Shown here piece by piece: positions 8,314 to 16,193 of a stretch of DNA of 49,187 nt; position 1 is the stretch's first letter; every line of letters begins with the position of its first letter. Under the pieces are notes generated by a model, which worked only from the letters and a program-made list of their open reading frames with translations, ran no database searches and had not been told where the DNA came from. The position numbers and the translations under genes were made by a program. Origin of the DNA: Ktedonobacterales bacterium (GTDB taxonomy: Bacteria; Chloroflexota; Ktedonobacteria; Ktedonobacterales; DATBGS01); assembly GCA_036557285.1 (NCBI GenBank), contig DATBHW010000025.1:1-49187 (forward strand). Direction: 5' to 3'.

Positions 8314-9453
8314 ATGCCGCCTATGAAGAAACAAGAAGAACTAGAGCAGCTTTCGCTCCGCAAGAAGCTTGTAAGCTGGCGCACTATCGTTCCGCTCATC
8401 GCGGTTATCGTCATCTTTGCGCTGCTGGCGCAGCACTTGAGCCTGGAGTTGAATCCCCAAAGCATCGGCGCTGCGCTGGTCCAGGCCAACATCTGGCTCT
8501 TTCTGGCGGCCCTGATAGCTTTTTACGCCTCGCTCATGCTGCGGGTCGTTCGCTGGAAGCTGCTGCTGGAGAATGCTGGCTATCGCAAAGAGTCAGGGGC
8601 GCGCCTGCCCGGTTTTATTACCCTGACGAAGATTCTCTATCTCTCCTGGTTTGCCAACGTCGTCGTTCCGGCCAAGCTGGGCGATCTCTACCGCGCCTAT
8701 CTGCTGCGGCAAGAGGCCAATGTCTCCACGACGCGCTCGTTTGGCACAGTCTTCGCCGAGCGCATCATTGATCTGATCGCGCTGCCCCTGTTCTTTATTG
8801 TGGCGATTCTGGTGAGCCTGCATGAGCAATTGCCCGCGCAGGTGGAGCTTGCGTTGCAGGTGTGTTTGGCGCTGGTGGTTGCTCTGGTCGGTGGGCTGGT
8901 GGCGCTGCGCCTGTGGCGTCAGCAGATTGGGCGGCTGGTTCCGGCGCGCTTGCGCCCCCACTACGTTCATTTTCAAGAGGGAACCCTTGGTTCGTTCAAG
9001 CGGCTTCACCTGCTGGCCCCCCTGACGGCCAGCATCTGGCTGGTGGAATCGCTGCGTTTTCTGCTGGTGGCTCTGGCTACCGGACTTCTCAGCGGCGATC
9101 CGGCGCATGTTTTCGCAGCGGCGTTTTTGATCGCGCTGGGAGAATCGCTGCTGACCACTGTACCGCTGACAAGCGGCGGGGTGGGATTTGTCGAAGCAGG
9201 GATGTTTGCCATGATCTTGCTCTTTGTGCCGCATACCGGCGCGGCGCAAAACCTGGCGGGCGCAACCATCCTGCTGGATCGGCTGATCAGTCTGGTCAGC
9301 ATCCTGGTGTTTGGGGGTCTGCTTTTCTTCTTTGTGGTGACGCTTGGCAAGCGCGCCCGCAGCGGCGCAGCGTTTTGGGGGCTGGCTCGCGTCTGGCAGG
9401 GCAGAAAGGCGCGGCGCGTGGCCTGGCAAGAGACAGAAGTGCGCACGAATTGA
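8314..9453 (+). CDS. Lysylphosphatidylglycerol synthase TM-region / AglD-like flippase family protein
   Basis: 379 residues with about eight hydrophobic segments and the family's conserved pieces: a WFANVVVPAKLGDLYRAYLL loop, then TVFAERIIDLIALPLF, and a late TSGGVGFVEAGM. It matches the UPF0104 / LPG-synthase transmembrane family, which includes AglD-type and hopanoid-flippase-like proteins; substrates vary. Standing after a GT2 gene, it may handle a lipid-linked sugar, by inference. It converges with the RMD1 gene 30 bp downstream. Confidence 0.8.
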   Translation: MPPMKKQEELEQLSLRKKLVSWRTIVPLIAVIVIFALLAQHLSLELNPQSIGAALVQANIWLFLAALIAFYASLMLRVVRWKLLLENAGYRKESGARLPGFITLTKILYLSWFANVVVPAKLGDLYRAYLLRQEANVSTTRSFGTVFAERIIDLIALPLFFIVAILVSLHEQLPAQVELALQVCLALVVALVGGLVALRLWRQQIGRLVPARLRPHYVHFQEGTLGSFKRLHLLAPLTASIWLVESLRFLLVALATGLLSGDPAHVFAAAFLIALGESLLTTVPLTSGGVGFVEAGMFAMILLFVPHTGAAQNLAGATILLDRLISLVSILVFGGLLFFFVVTLGKRARSGAAFWGLARVWQGRKARRVAWQETEVRTN

Positions 9454-9483
9454 GGGGCGCTGACCAGGCGGCCTGAATGGGGA

Positions 9484-10596
9484 TCAGTGCAGGCCCAGCA
9501 GCGCGACCACCAGTTCCACCGCGATCAGGACGATAATCATAATCTCCAGCAGCGTACCCCAGGCGGCCTGCGTTTCTTCATGCAGGAGAGAAGCCGTTTG
9601 CCGGAGAACGCTCAGGGCTTCGTCAATGCCGGTTTGCCAGACCTGGACGCGCAGGATGGTCAGCGCCGCTGCATAGACGCGGTTCCAATAGACATCTTCG
9701 GTGACTTTAAGAGCGTTTTCGATGCGCGCGCGGGTTTCGGTGATGTCGGCGATCAGGCTATGAATCTCACGCAGAAAGCCGCCAGTTGAACGCAGCGCCG
9801 CCCACTGCGGGCGTCGGGGGCGGGCGATGCGCGGCGTCAGGCGCTGCATATCGCGTTCCACCTCGGCGTCATAGGAGCGTAGAGAGAGTAGCTGCGCGTT
9901 GGCAAACTCCAGCAGCAGTTCGGCGTCCTCGCGCGCGGCAGCGTCTGGCTCGATGACTACCGCCGCGCTCCAGGTGAGAAAGATCAGGTCGTCTTCGTAG
10001 TAGCTCAGGCTGGTCGCCAGCGAAGACGCGGCGGCGCTCAGCGTTTTGCGCTCGCCCAACGCGACCTGAAGCAGCATGGGATGACGGCCCAATGTCGCGG
10101 CTGGTGGGCCTGCGTCGAGCCGTTCGATGAAGAAGATGGTATAGTCTTCGCCGCGCACGTTCTTGTTGGGGCGTTCGATGGCCGGTTCCAGGCGTTTGCG
10201 CAGACCCTCCAGATTTTCAGCAAAGATGGCGGCGACCTGGGCGGGGAACGCCTGGGCATCGGCGAGCAGTTCGATGGCCTCGTTCCAGCGGAGCGGCATC
10301 GGCAGGGCGATGACCAGGGAGAGCGCCACAATGCCCAGGTCATAGACGCGCGCCTGCATGTGGCCGAGCAGTTGTCTGCCGCCGAGCGTCACGGGGTAAT
10401 CGTTCAGGCGCGTTTCCAGGGGAAGCTGGGGAATATCAATCCGCGCGCCCCGGCTCACCACCGGACGGGCGCGGGCGCTTGGTGTCAGCAAGAAGCGGCG
10501 CGCGTGCTCCAGATCAATACTGTAGCTGATGTCATAGAGTTGATAGAGGCGCAGGTGCGCGCTGGTGATCGTCGGTAAGCCATCGGGGGATGTCAC
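9484..10596 (-). CDS. RMD1/YagE (DUF155) family protein
   Basis: 370 residues. The N-terminus YDISYSIDLEHARRFL, a central YYEDDLIFLTWSAAVVI, and a C-terminal coiled region ending in one membrane helix (about 347-367, LEIMIIVLIAVELVVALL) are the hallmarks of the RMD1/Sif2 DUF155 family. Yeast members act in meiosis and mitochondrial organisation; bacterial roles are not established. Probably a tail-anchored inner-membrane protein. No operon partner. Confidence 0.75.
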   Translation of the reverse strand: MTSPDGLPTITSAHLRLYQLYDISYSIDLEHARRFLLTPSARARPVVSRGARIDIPQLPLETRLNDYPVTLGGRQLLGHMQARVYDLGIVALSLVIALPMPLRWNEAIELLADAQAFPAQVAAIFAENLEGLRKRLEPAIERPNKNVRGEDYTIFFIERLDAGPPAATLGRHPMLLQVALGERKTLSAAASSLATSLSYYEDDLIFLTWSAAVVIEPDAAAREDAELLLEFANAQLLSLRSYDAEVERDMQRLTPRIARPRRPQWAALRSTGGFLREIHSLIADITETRARIENALKVTEDVYWNRVYAAALTILRVQVWQTGIDEALSVLRQTASLLHEETQAAWGTLLEIMIIVLIAVELVVALLGLH

Positions 10597-10746
10597 AATG
10601 GAACAGCCTTCTCTCTGGTGAGCCTCGGTTTGCCCCTATTATGCGCCGTTACCAGCATGCGTCGCAAACTGATGAACACGACTTGCAGCGCCCCTCTCTA
10701 CATGCTAAAATGTAGTTACAATTGTGTAGTTACTGTGGGGCAAACC

Positions 10747-11037
10747 GTGCGCTGGATCTGGGATGAGCAGAAGAATGTGAGCAATAAGCGGAAGCATCAT
10801 CTGAGCTTTGAGACAGCAGCCCTTGTGTTCGATGACCCGCTCGCGCTCAGCCGCCGTGACCCGTATCCCGATGAGGAACGCTGGCAAACGATTGGCAGGA
10901 TCGGGCCAGTGACGGTATTCGTGGTGCATACCCCTCCCAAGTTGGACCCTGCGACCAGCCAGGAAACCGGGCGTATCATCAGCGCGAGACGTGCGACTGC
11001 CCACGAAAGGAAAGCTTATGAAGAAGGGAACTTCTAA
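10747..11037 (+). CDS. brnT: BrnT-family toxin
   Basis: 96 residues from GTG 10747, which has GGGG six bases upstream; GTG 10735 is also in frame. The family pattern is clear: WIWDEQKNVSNKRKHHLSF, FDDPLALSRRD, IISARRATAHERKAYE. BrnT is a RelE-like ribonuclease that arrests translation. It overlaps the brnA gene by 20 bases, with the toxin first, as usual for this pair. Confidence 0.9.
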   Translation: MRWIWDEQKNVSNKRKHHLSFETAALVFDDPLALSRRDPYPDEERWQTIGRIGPVTVFVVHTPPKLDPATSQETGRIISARRATAHERKAYEEGNF

Positions 11038-11311
11038 CCAACTCACCCCAGAGCAGCAAGCGGAACTAGAAGCGCTGGCTGCCATGTCTGAGGAAGAGAT
11101 TGATACGTCAGACGCCCCGGAGGTACTCGACTGGAGCGAGGCCAGGCGCGGCGTCTTTTACCGCCCGGTGAAGCAGCAGATCACGCTGCGCCTTGACGCT
11201 GACCTTATTGCCTGGTTCAAGGCCAGGGCGAGTCGGGGCAAGGGGTATCAAACGCAGATGAATCGCGCTCTCCGCGAGTATGTCACGCGGCATCGGGCGG
11301 TAAAAAGTTGA
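11018..11311 (+). CDS. brnA: BrnA-family antitoxin
   Basis: 97 residues. The N-terminal part is acidic and helical (LTPEQQAELEALAAMSEEE), then DWSEARRGVFYRPVK, then the RHH DNA-binding end QITLRLDADLIAWFKARASRGKGYQTQMN. BrnA binds BrnT and represses the operon. ATG 11018 has GAAAGG seven bases upstream. Complete. Confidence 0.9.
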   Translation: MKKGTSNQLTPEQQAELEALAAMSEEEIDTSDAPEVLDWSEARRGVFYRPVKQQITLRLDADLIAWFKARASRGKGYQTQMNRALREYVTRHRAVKS

Positions 11312-11317
11312 ACTGGT

Positions 11318-12466
11318 TCAGGCCGCGCCAGTCCATGTGCCGTCGAAGCGCCTGACGGGGATAGACCCCAGCGCGGCTTCGACGTGGCTGCGGATGCCCT
11401 CTAGCTCCGAGGGTGGCAGGGCGGTGACGTAGCTTTCCGCAGGAGGCCGTGAGACACTGTAGACCTGCACCAGTTTGATGCGCGCGCCCTGCTCCAGAAA
11501 ATCACGAAGCCGCCCGATATACGCGGCAATCTCTTCATCGCTCGGTCCGACGCCATGCACGCGCATAAAGCAGCTCTGAATGACCAGCGGCTGTGCGCGC
11601 CCCAGGTCACGAATGTTGCGCAGGATGCGTTCATAGGGAATGGTCGTATCGTCAATCAGCTTGAAGTAGTCAGCCGTACCCGCGTCCAGCTTGGCCCATA
11701 CCTCGCCGCCAGCGCGGTCCACCAGCGCCAGCGCCTCGCGCACCTGGGGCCGGTGAAAAAGCGAGGCATTGGTAATCACGACGATCTTGATGTTGGGCAG
11801 CCCGGCCTCCGGCCCGGAGTGCTGGACGGCTCCGGGCGCCGCCCCTCTCGCTCCCGCTGGTCGCTCGCGCGCTCCGGCCTCCGGCCCGGAGTGCTGGACG
11901 GCCCCTCCGGGGGGCAGCCCTTGCGGGAACTGGGTTCCCGCACTCTCGCCTGCGGCTCGCGGGCTGCCACCGGGCGCCGCCCCTCTCGCTCCCGTTGGTC
12001 GCTCGCGCGCTCCGGCCTCATCACGCAGGGCAATCGTGCGCTCCACGACAGCCTTGAAGTTGCGGAACGAGGTTGGTTCGCCATCGCCCGAAAAGGCAAT
12101 GTCGGTGACGCGCAGCGCCCCGCCGTCCGGCGCGGCCCGCCCGGCAAAGCGGGCATCGAGCAGCAGTTCGCCGCTCTGCGCCATTGCCAGCGCCGCGCGC
12201 ATTTCGGTGGTCAGCGCCTCCAGGTCCACATCCTTGATGAGCGGGGCCATGCGGCGATTGACTTCGCAGTAGATGCAGCCGAAGTTGCAAATCTTATCAA
12301 CGTTGAGGTTGACGCCAATCGAGACGCCGCCGGTGCGCCGCGCCAGTACCGGATAGATATAGCGATTCTGTCGCCAGAGCCGCGACGAATCCATGACCAC
12401 TACCGGACCCTGCGGCGCACTTTTGGCCTGATCCGATGATGGTTGCTTTCCACGCTGGCTGTCCAT
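11318..12466 (-). CDS. Radical SAM protein (COG0731-like) with internal repeat insertion
   Basis: 382 residues. The iron-sulfur motif CNFGCIYC gives Cys60, Cys64 and Cys67; FSGDGEPT at about 125-132 is the SAM-binding GEP-type motif. The C-terminal part (VIQSCFMRVHGVGPSDEE) is typical of the TYW1/COG0731 group, but the substrate is unknown. Residues 152-221 (nt 11804-12013) are low-complexity GARERP/GAAPG/VQHSGPEA repeats; removing them joins ALRDEA directly to GLPNIKIVVITNA, a natural-looking core. The frame is kept, so the protein may still work. Confidence 0.85.
   Translation of the reverse strand: MDSQRGKQPSSDQAKSAPQGPVVVMDSSRLWRQNRYIYPVLARRTGGVSIGVNLNVDKICNFGCIYCEVNRRMAPLIKDVDLEALTTEMRAALAMAQSGELLLDARFAGRAAPDGGALRVTDIAFSGDGEPTSFRNFKAVVERTIALRDEAGARERPTGARGAAPGGSPRAAGESAGTQFPQGLPPGGAVQHSGPEAGARERPAGARGAAPGAVQHSGPEAGLPNIKIVVITNASLFHRPQVREALALVDRAGGEVWAKLDAGTADYFKLIDDTTIPYERILRNIRDLGRAQPLVIQSCFMRVHGVGPSDEEIAAYIGRLRDFLEQGARIKLVQVYSVSRPPAESYVTALPPSELEGIRSHVEAALGSIPVRRFDGTWTGAA
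11804..12013. repeat. In-frame 210-bp GC-rich repeat inside a radical SAM gene
   Basis: Two unequal copies (about 140 and 72 bp) share GGGCGCCGCCCCTCTCGCTC and CCGGCCCGGAGTGCTGGACG (plus strand). They encode 46 and 24 residues. Length is a multiple of three and no stop is created on the coding strand. Confidence 0.8.
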
Positions 12467-12490
12467 GCGTAATTGGCCCTCTTTCTGCTA

Positions 12491-12525
12491 GATGCCTGGA
12501 AGCACCTGGAAGTACCTGGAAGCGC
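12491..12525. repeat. Short tandem repeat in the gap 12467-12764
   Basis: Three imperfect 11-bp units of CTGGAAGYACC (CTGGAAGCACC, TGGAAGTACC, TGGAAGCGCC). The rest of this 298-bp gap between a minus and a plus gene shows no convincing gene; promoters for both neighbours presumably lie here. Confidence 0.5.
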
Positions 12526-12764
12526 CTGTCGCTTTCATCATACCATGCGCGACAAGGCAGCGTCAGAAGGGCTGCGTGATGGTCTGCGGCGGCTTCGCGC
12601 GCGGCGGCGATTTTGGCGAACGCCCAGGCATGTTACTTACCACAGAGATTGCTCGTTTTCTATCTCAGACCGATTGTATGACAGCATCGAGAGAGGCTAT
12701 TGTCCGGGGTCGTCAGAGCATGGTCGCAGGCTAATCGGCCCAGACAGATGAAAAGGGGCCAGCT

Positions 12765-12980
12765 ATGGATCCGACAATCGAAGGGTTTGAGCAGATCGCC
12801 AACGCGCTGCTGGAGATGCGCCAGCGGATGCAGGCGCTCGTTGCGGAAAACCGCCAGCTTCAAGAAGAATTGGCGGCGCTCCGGCGGGGCGTCGGCGTCC
12901 TGGTGGTGGTGGAGGGCCAGTCGTTTCCACTCCTCACCGGGACGCCAACGCCAGCCGACCCTATTCGCACGCCCTTCTAG
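12765..12980 (+). CDS. Small coiled-coil protein, unknown
   Basis: 71 residues. The first 45 form a heptad-like helix (IANALLEMRQRMQALVAEN, RQLQEELAAL), followed by a hydrophobic strand and a proline-rich tail. ATG 12765 is preceded by AAAAGGGG at good spacing. No domain recognised. It ends 30 bp before the second TnpB element. Confidence 0.5.
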   Translation: MDPTIEGFEQIANALLEMRQRMQALVAENRQLQEELAALRRGVGVLVVVEGQSFPLLTGTPTPADPIRTPF

Positions 12981-13062
12981 CGCCCTGTCCTTTTCTTCTT
13001 TCTTCTTGATGAAAGGGCCGCCGCATACCCCCGTCTTCAGGCGGGGTCAGGAGGCCCACCGC

Positions 13063-13091
13063 TTGGCAAGATTACAAAGCGATGATATACT
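13063..13091 (+). promoter_or_regulatory. Promoter of the second RHH-tnpB unit
   Basis: TTGGCA (13063-13068), 17-bp spacer, TATACT (13086-13091). The RHH ATG at 13098 is six bases beyond the -10, again predicting a leaderless transcript as in the first element. Confidence 0.65.
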
Positions 13092-13097
13092 ATCATC

Positions 13098-13268
13098 ATG
13101 AACAACGATGCCAAACTGAAACGCACGACCATCTATATCTCACCGGAACTTCAAGCAGCCTTACGAGCCTTGGGCAAGGCCCATAAGCGCTCCTTTACCG
13201 GCGAAGTGTTGTGGGCGTTAGAGCAGTATGTGCTGGCCCACCAGAAGGGACCAGCGCGTGCCGAGTAG
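13098..13268 (+). CDS. Small RHH protein paired with TnpB
   Basis: 56 residues. The N-terminal strand KRTTIYISPELQAALRAL and the following helices (RSFTGEVLWALEQYVLAH) form a standard RHH domain. It is clearly diverged from the 2704 protein, yet occupies the same place: leaderless start just after the promoter, stop overlapping the tnpB start (11 bp). A likely DNA-binding regulator of the element, by inference. It lacks any nuclease motif. Confidence 0.75.
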   Translation: MNNDAKLKRTTIYISPELQAALRALGKAHKRSFTGEVLWALEQYVLAHQKGPARAE

Positions 13269-14433
13269 GAAGACGTTCAAATACCGTATCTCCCCAACAG
13301 CCAGGCAAGAACAGACGCTGCTGTTCTTTCTGCGGCGCTGTCGTGACCTGTACAACGCGGGGCTGGAACAACGCCGCACCTACTATCAGATGCGCCACGC
13401 CTCGCTTTCCTGCTATGCCCAAATCAACGAGTTGCCCGACCTGAAGCAGACGTACCCCGCCTATCAAGACGTTCCCTCGCATGTCCTGCAAGACGTGCTG
13501 CGCCGCCTGGACAAAGCCTTTGCCGCCTTCTTCCGCCGCATCAGGAATGGGGACACCCCTGGCTACCCGCGTTTCAAGAGTGCCACCCGCTATCAGAGTT
13601 TCACCTATCCTGACGTGGCTGGCTGGAAGCTGCACGGGGACCGCCTGGCGCTGGCTGGTGTGGGCGACGTGAAAGTCAGGCTGCATCGGGAGATGCAGCG
13701 TACAATCAAAACTGTCACCATCCGGCGCGATATAGACCAATGGTACGTCACGTTCTCCTGTGAGGTGGCCGAGGAACCTCCCTTGCCGCCCACTACTGCC
13801 GCCGTTGGGCTGGACCTGGGTGTGCTGCATTTTGCCACGTTGTCTACAGGCGAGCAGATCGAGAACCCCCGGCAGTATCGCAAAGGCTTGAAGCGTCTCA
13901 AGCGGCTGAGCCAGGTCAAGGACCGGCGGAAATATGGCAGTCATCGCAGAAAACGAGCGGCTATCGCGCTGGCAAAGGCACATCGCAAGGTCCGCAACCA
14001 ACGGCACAACTTTCATCATCAGCTTTCCCGCCGCCTGGTGGATGAGTACGGGCTACTGGCGATGGAAGACCTGTCTATCCTCAATATGACCGCCACGCCG
14101 GAAGCCAAACCGGACCCAGACCACGAGGGCGCGTATCTGCCCAATGGGGCGGCGGCCAAGGCGGGCTTAAATCAATCCATCCTAGATGCTGGTTGGGGTC
14201 AGTTCCAACAGTTCTGCATCGTCAAGGCTGAGAGGGCCGGGCGGCGCGTGGTGTTGGTAGACCCCAAGTACACCAGCCAGCTTTGCAGCGGGTGTGGAAC
14301 CATCGTGAAAAAGGAACTCTCCGAACGCTGGCACTCCTGCGCATGCGGCGCAGAGCTAGACCGGGACCACAACGCGGCACTCAACATGTTGTTCCGGGGC
14401 CAGGAAGTGGCCCACGATGCTACGGCGTCGTAG
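13258..14433 (+). CDS. tnpB: TnpB RNA-guided nuclease, second copy
   Basis: 391 residues from GTG 13258, where PSRKTFKYRISPTARQE gives the expected N-terminus; the frame is open from 13228. RuvC acids are visible: GLDLGVLHFA (Asp), AMEDLSI (Glu), LDRDHNAALN (Asp). The zinc ribbon is CSGCG ... HSCACG, with one residue fewer in the second knuckle than in the first copy. It differs strongly from the 2840 protein, so this is a separate lineage rather than a recent duplicate. Appears intact. Confidence 0.92.
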   Translation: MPSRKTFKYRISPTARQEQTLLFFLRRCRDLYNAGLEQRRTYYQMRHASLSCYAQINELPDLKQTYPAYQDVPSHVLQDVLRRLDKAFAAFFRRIRNGDTPGYPRFKSATRYQSFTYPDVAGWKLHGDRLALAGVGDVKVRLHREMQRTIKTVTIRRDIDQWYVTFSCEVAEEPPLPPTTAAVGLDLGVLHFATLSTGEQIENPRQYRKGLKRLKRLSQVKDRRKYGSHRRKRAAIALAKAHRKVRNQRHNFHHQLSRRLVDEYGLLAMEDLSILNMTATPEAKPDPDHEGAYLPNGAAAKAGLNQSILDAGWGQFQQFCIVKAERAGRRVVLVDPKYTSQLCSGCGTIVKKELSERWHSCACGAELDRDHNAALNMLFRGQEVAHDATAS

Positions 14434-14464
14434 AAGCCCACTGCTTTAACTGTGGGTACTTCAC
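14340..14464 (+). ncRNA. Putative omega RNA / right end of the second TnpB element
   Basis: Expected to span the tnpB 3' end and the hairpin at 14437-14456. The element ends at about 14464 after TACTTCAC, so a guide would derive from sequence beginning near 14465. The 5' boundary cannot be seen. Confidence 0.4.
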
Positions 14465-14562
14465 ATGATGGGCATCGAGTTGCTGGCGTCGTTTGCCACC
14501 GCCCGCGAAAAGGGCTTGCAGCGCCGGGAAGCGGCCACCTGGAAGAAGAGAAGGAGGCGCGG

Positions 14563-15435
14563 ATGCAGATCATCAACACGGTTGCCGAGATGCAGGCTCT
14601 GGCGCGGCGCTGGGCGACGGACGAAAGCGTTGGCCTTGTCCCGACGATGGGCTATCTCCACGATGGGCATCTCTCTCTGGCACGCGCTGCCCGCCAGGAA
14701 TGCGCGCGGGTCGTCGTCAGCATTTTCGTCAATCCCACGCAGTTTGGCCCACGCGAAGACCTTTCGCGCTACCCGCGCGACCTGCCGCGCGATCTGGCGC
14801 TGCTGGAACAGGCGGGCGCTGACTACATCTTCACGCCTGCCGCTGATGATGTCTACGCGCCTGGGTTCGCGTGCTATGTAGACCCCGTTGGGCCGCTGGT
14901 TGAGCGCCTGGAGGGCGCGAGCCGCCCCGGCCACTTTCGCGGTGTTGCCACTGTCGTTGCCAAGCTCTTTCAGGTTGTCTGCCCTCAGCGCGCCTATTTC
15001 GGCCAGAAAGACGCCCAGCAGGTGGCGGTGATCCGTCAGCTTATTGTCGATCTGCATTTTGCCCTGACGCTGCGTGTCCTGCCGACGGTGCGCGAAGCTG
15101 ATGGCCTTGCTATGAGCAGCCGCAACGCGTATCTCTCGCCTGAAGAACGCCAGGCCGCCACGATTCTCTACCAGGCTCTTCAAGAGGCGCGGCGGCTGGT
15201 TGACGCTGGCGAACAGAATACCGACATCCTGCGCGCCGCGCTTGCCCGCGTCATCGCCCGCGAGCCGCGCGCCCACCTGGATTACGCCGATGTGTGCGAC
15301 CCCAACACGATGCTGGCCTTGCCACGCATCGCGCCAGACCAGCCAGTCTTGCTGGCGCTGGCGGCGAGGGTTGGCCCGGCGCGGCTGATTGATAACTTCC
15401 TGCGCCACTCTGATGGGGCGTGGGATGGCGATTGA
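14563..15435 (+). CDS. panC: Pantothenate synthetase
   Basis: 290 residues. It joins pantoate and beta-alanine with ATP to give pantothenate (CoA pathway, cytosol). Signatures: PTMGYLHDGHLSL (ATP-binding HxGH), SIFVNPTQFGPREDLSRYPR, LFQVVCPQRAYFGQKDAQQ and SSRNAYLSPEER. ATG 14563 follows AAGGAGG at six bases. Normal length. No panB or panD nearby. The TnpB element lies just upstream and may have displaced its original promoter region. Confidence 0.95.
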   Translation: MQIINTVAEMQALARRWATDESVGLVPTMGYLHDGHLSLARAARQECARVVVSIFVNPTQFGPREDLSRYPRDLPRDLALLEQAGADYIFTPAADDVYAPGFACYVDPVGPLVERLEGASRPGHFRGVATVVAKLFQVVCPQRAYFGQKDAQQVAVIRQLIVDLHFALTLRVLPTVREADGLAMSSRNAYLSPEERQAATILYQALQEARRLVDAGEQNTDILRAALARVIAREPRAHLDYADVCDPNTMLALPRIAPDQPVLLALAARVGPARLIDNFLRHSDGAWDGD

Positions 15436-15441
15436 GGGCTG

Positions 15442-15481
15442 TTACTGCTAGCGCCGCCAGAGACGGTGGCGCTAGCAGTAA
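15442..15481. repeat. Hairpin with GCCGCC/GGTGGC core between panC and HIT gene
   Basis: A 17-bp stem, TTACTGCTAGCGCCGCC (15442-15458) with 15465-15481, loop AGAGAC, one G-T pair. It belongs to the dispersed GC-rich palindrome family and could terminate panC transcription or end an mRNA. Confidence 0.65.
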
Positions 15482-15503
15482 TTGGAAAAGAGAAAGGAAC
15501 CCT

Positions 15504-15920
15504 ATGGACGATTGTGTCTTTTGCAAAATTATTGCGGGCCAGATTCCTGCTGCGGTAGTCTATCGAGACGAGACGGTCATGGCTTTTATGAGCCTGCAAC
15601 AATTGACAGAGGGGCATACGCTGGTAATCCCCATTCGGCATTTCAGAAACATTTATGAATTGCCTGATGACCTGGCCGGGCCGCTGCTCAGCGCGGCGGC
15701 GCGCATTGCGCGGGCGATCAAGCGCGAGTTTAAGCCAGATGGGATGTGGGTGTCGCAGTTCAACGAGCCAGCCGCAGGCCAGAGCGTCTTTCACTTCCAT
15801 ATTCATGTCATCCCGCGCTACCTCAACGACGCGGCGCTGAAGGGCTTCAGATTGCCTGAGCCGTCTGATATGGCGACGCTGCAAGCTCTCGCGGCGCGTG
15901 TACAGGCGGGGCTGGCCTGA
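15504..15920 (+). CDS. HIT-family (histidine triad) nucleotide hydrolase
   Basis: 138 residues. CVFCKIIAGQIPA at the start and the triad QSVFHFHIHVIPRY (His-x-His-x-His) define the HIT family, which hydrolyses nucleoside phosphoramidates and dinucleotides; the precise substrate is not visible. ATG 15504 has AGAAAGGA upstream. Confidence 0.92.
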   Translation: MDDCVFCKIIAGQIPAAVVYRDETVMAFMSLQQLTEGHTLVIPIRHFRNIYELPDDLAGPLLSAAARIARAIKREFKPDGMWVSQFNEPAAGQSVFHFHIHVIPRYLNDAALKGFRLPEPSDMATLQALAARVQAGLA

Positions 15921-16042
15921 TCGAGACCGGATCAGAGCAGCAGGGGCGCGGACCTGTTCGATGGGGCTGTGCCCCTGCTGCTATCCGGCGGTGAAACGTG
16001 TTTACACGCTTTGAAACCCTCGACGCTCTGCAACGCGCATGT

Positions 16043-16048
16043 TACAAT
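16043..16048 (+). promoter_or_regulatory. Possible -10 box upstream of the helicase
   Basis: TACAAT with a weak TCGACG-like -35 seventeen bases upstream. The region 15921-16193 also contains a short CTCC/GGAG hairpin and no other recognisable gene. Confidence 0.3.
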
Positions 16049-16193
16049 ACCTATATTGGGCTGTTTCTCTCCTTCTCCGAGAGGGAGTATTGCTGTGCTG
16101 ACGCGCGTGTGACGCCCTGGGGCGCGCAGACCCAAAAAACGCTGGAATGCCTGTTGTGAAGAGCATGGACCTTGCTTGCTAAGGAGTTGGCTT

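Larger units (their letters stand above)
13011..14464 (+). mobile_element. Second IS200/IS605-type element: RHH plus TnpB
   Basis: TTGAT (13006-13010), the target/TAM-like sequence used by ISDra2-type elements, directly precedes the left end. Left hairpin CCCCCGTCTTCAGGCGGGG (about 13028-13046); right hairpin CCCACTGCTTTAACTGTGGG (14437-14456) followed by TACTTCAC. It carries RHH and tnpB genes but no TnpA. It is inserted between a small gene and panC. Confidence 0.8.

Noticed and set aside
12473-12751. Two overlapping short plus frames after the radical SAM gene
   Set aside because: No RBS, no similarity, and they start in a tandem repeat.
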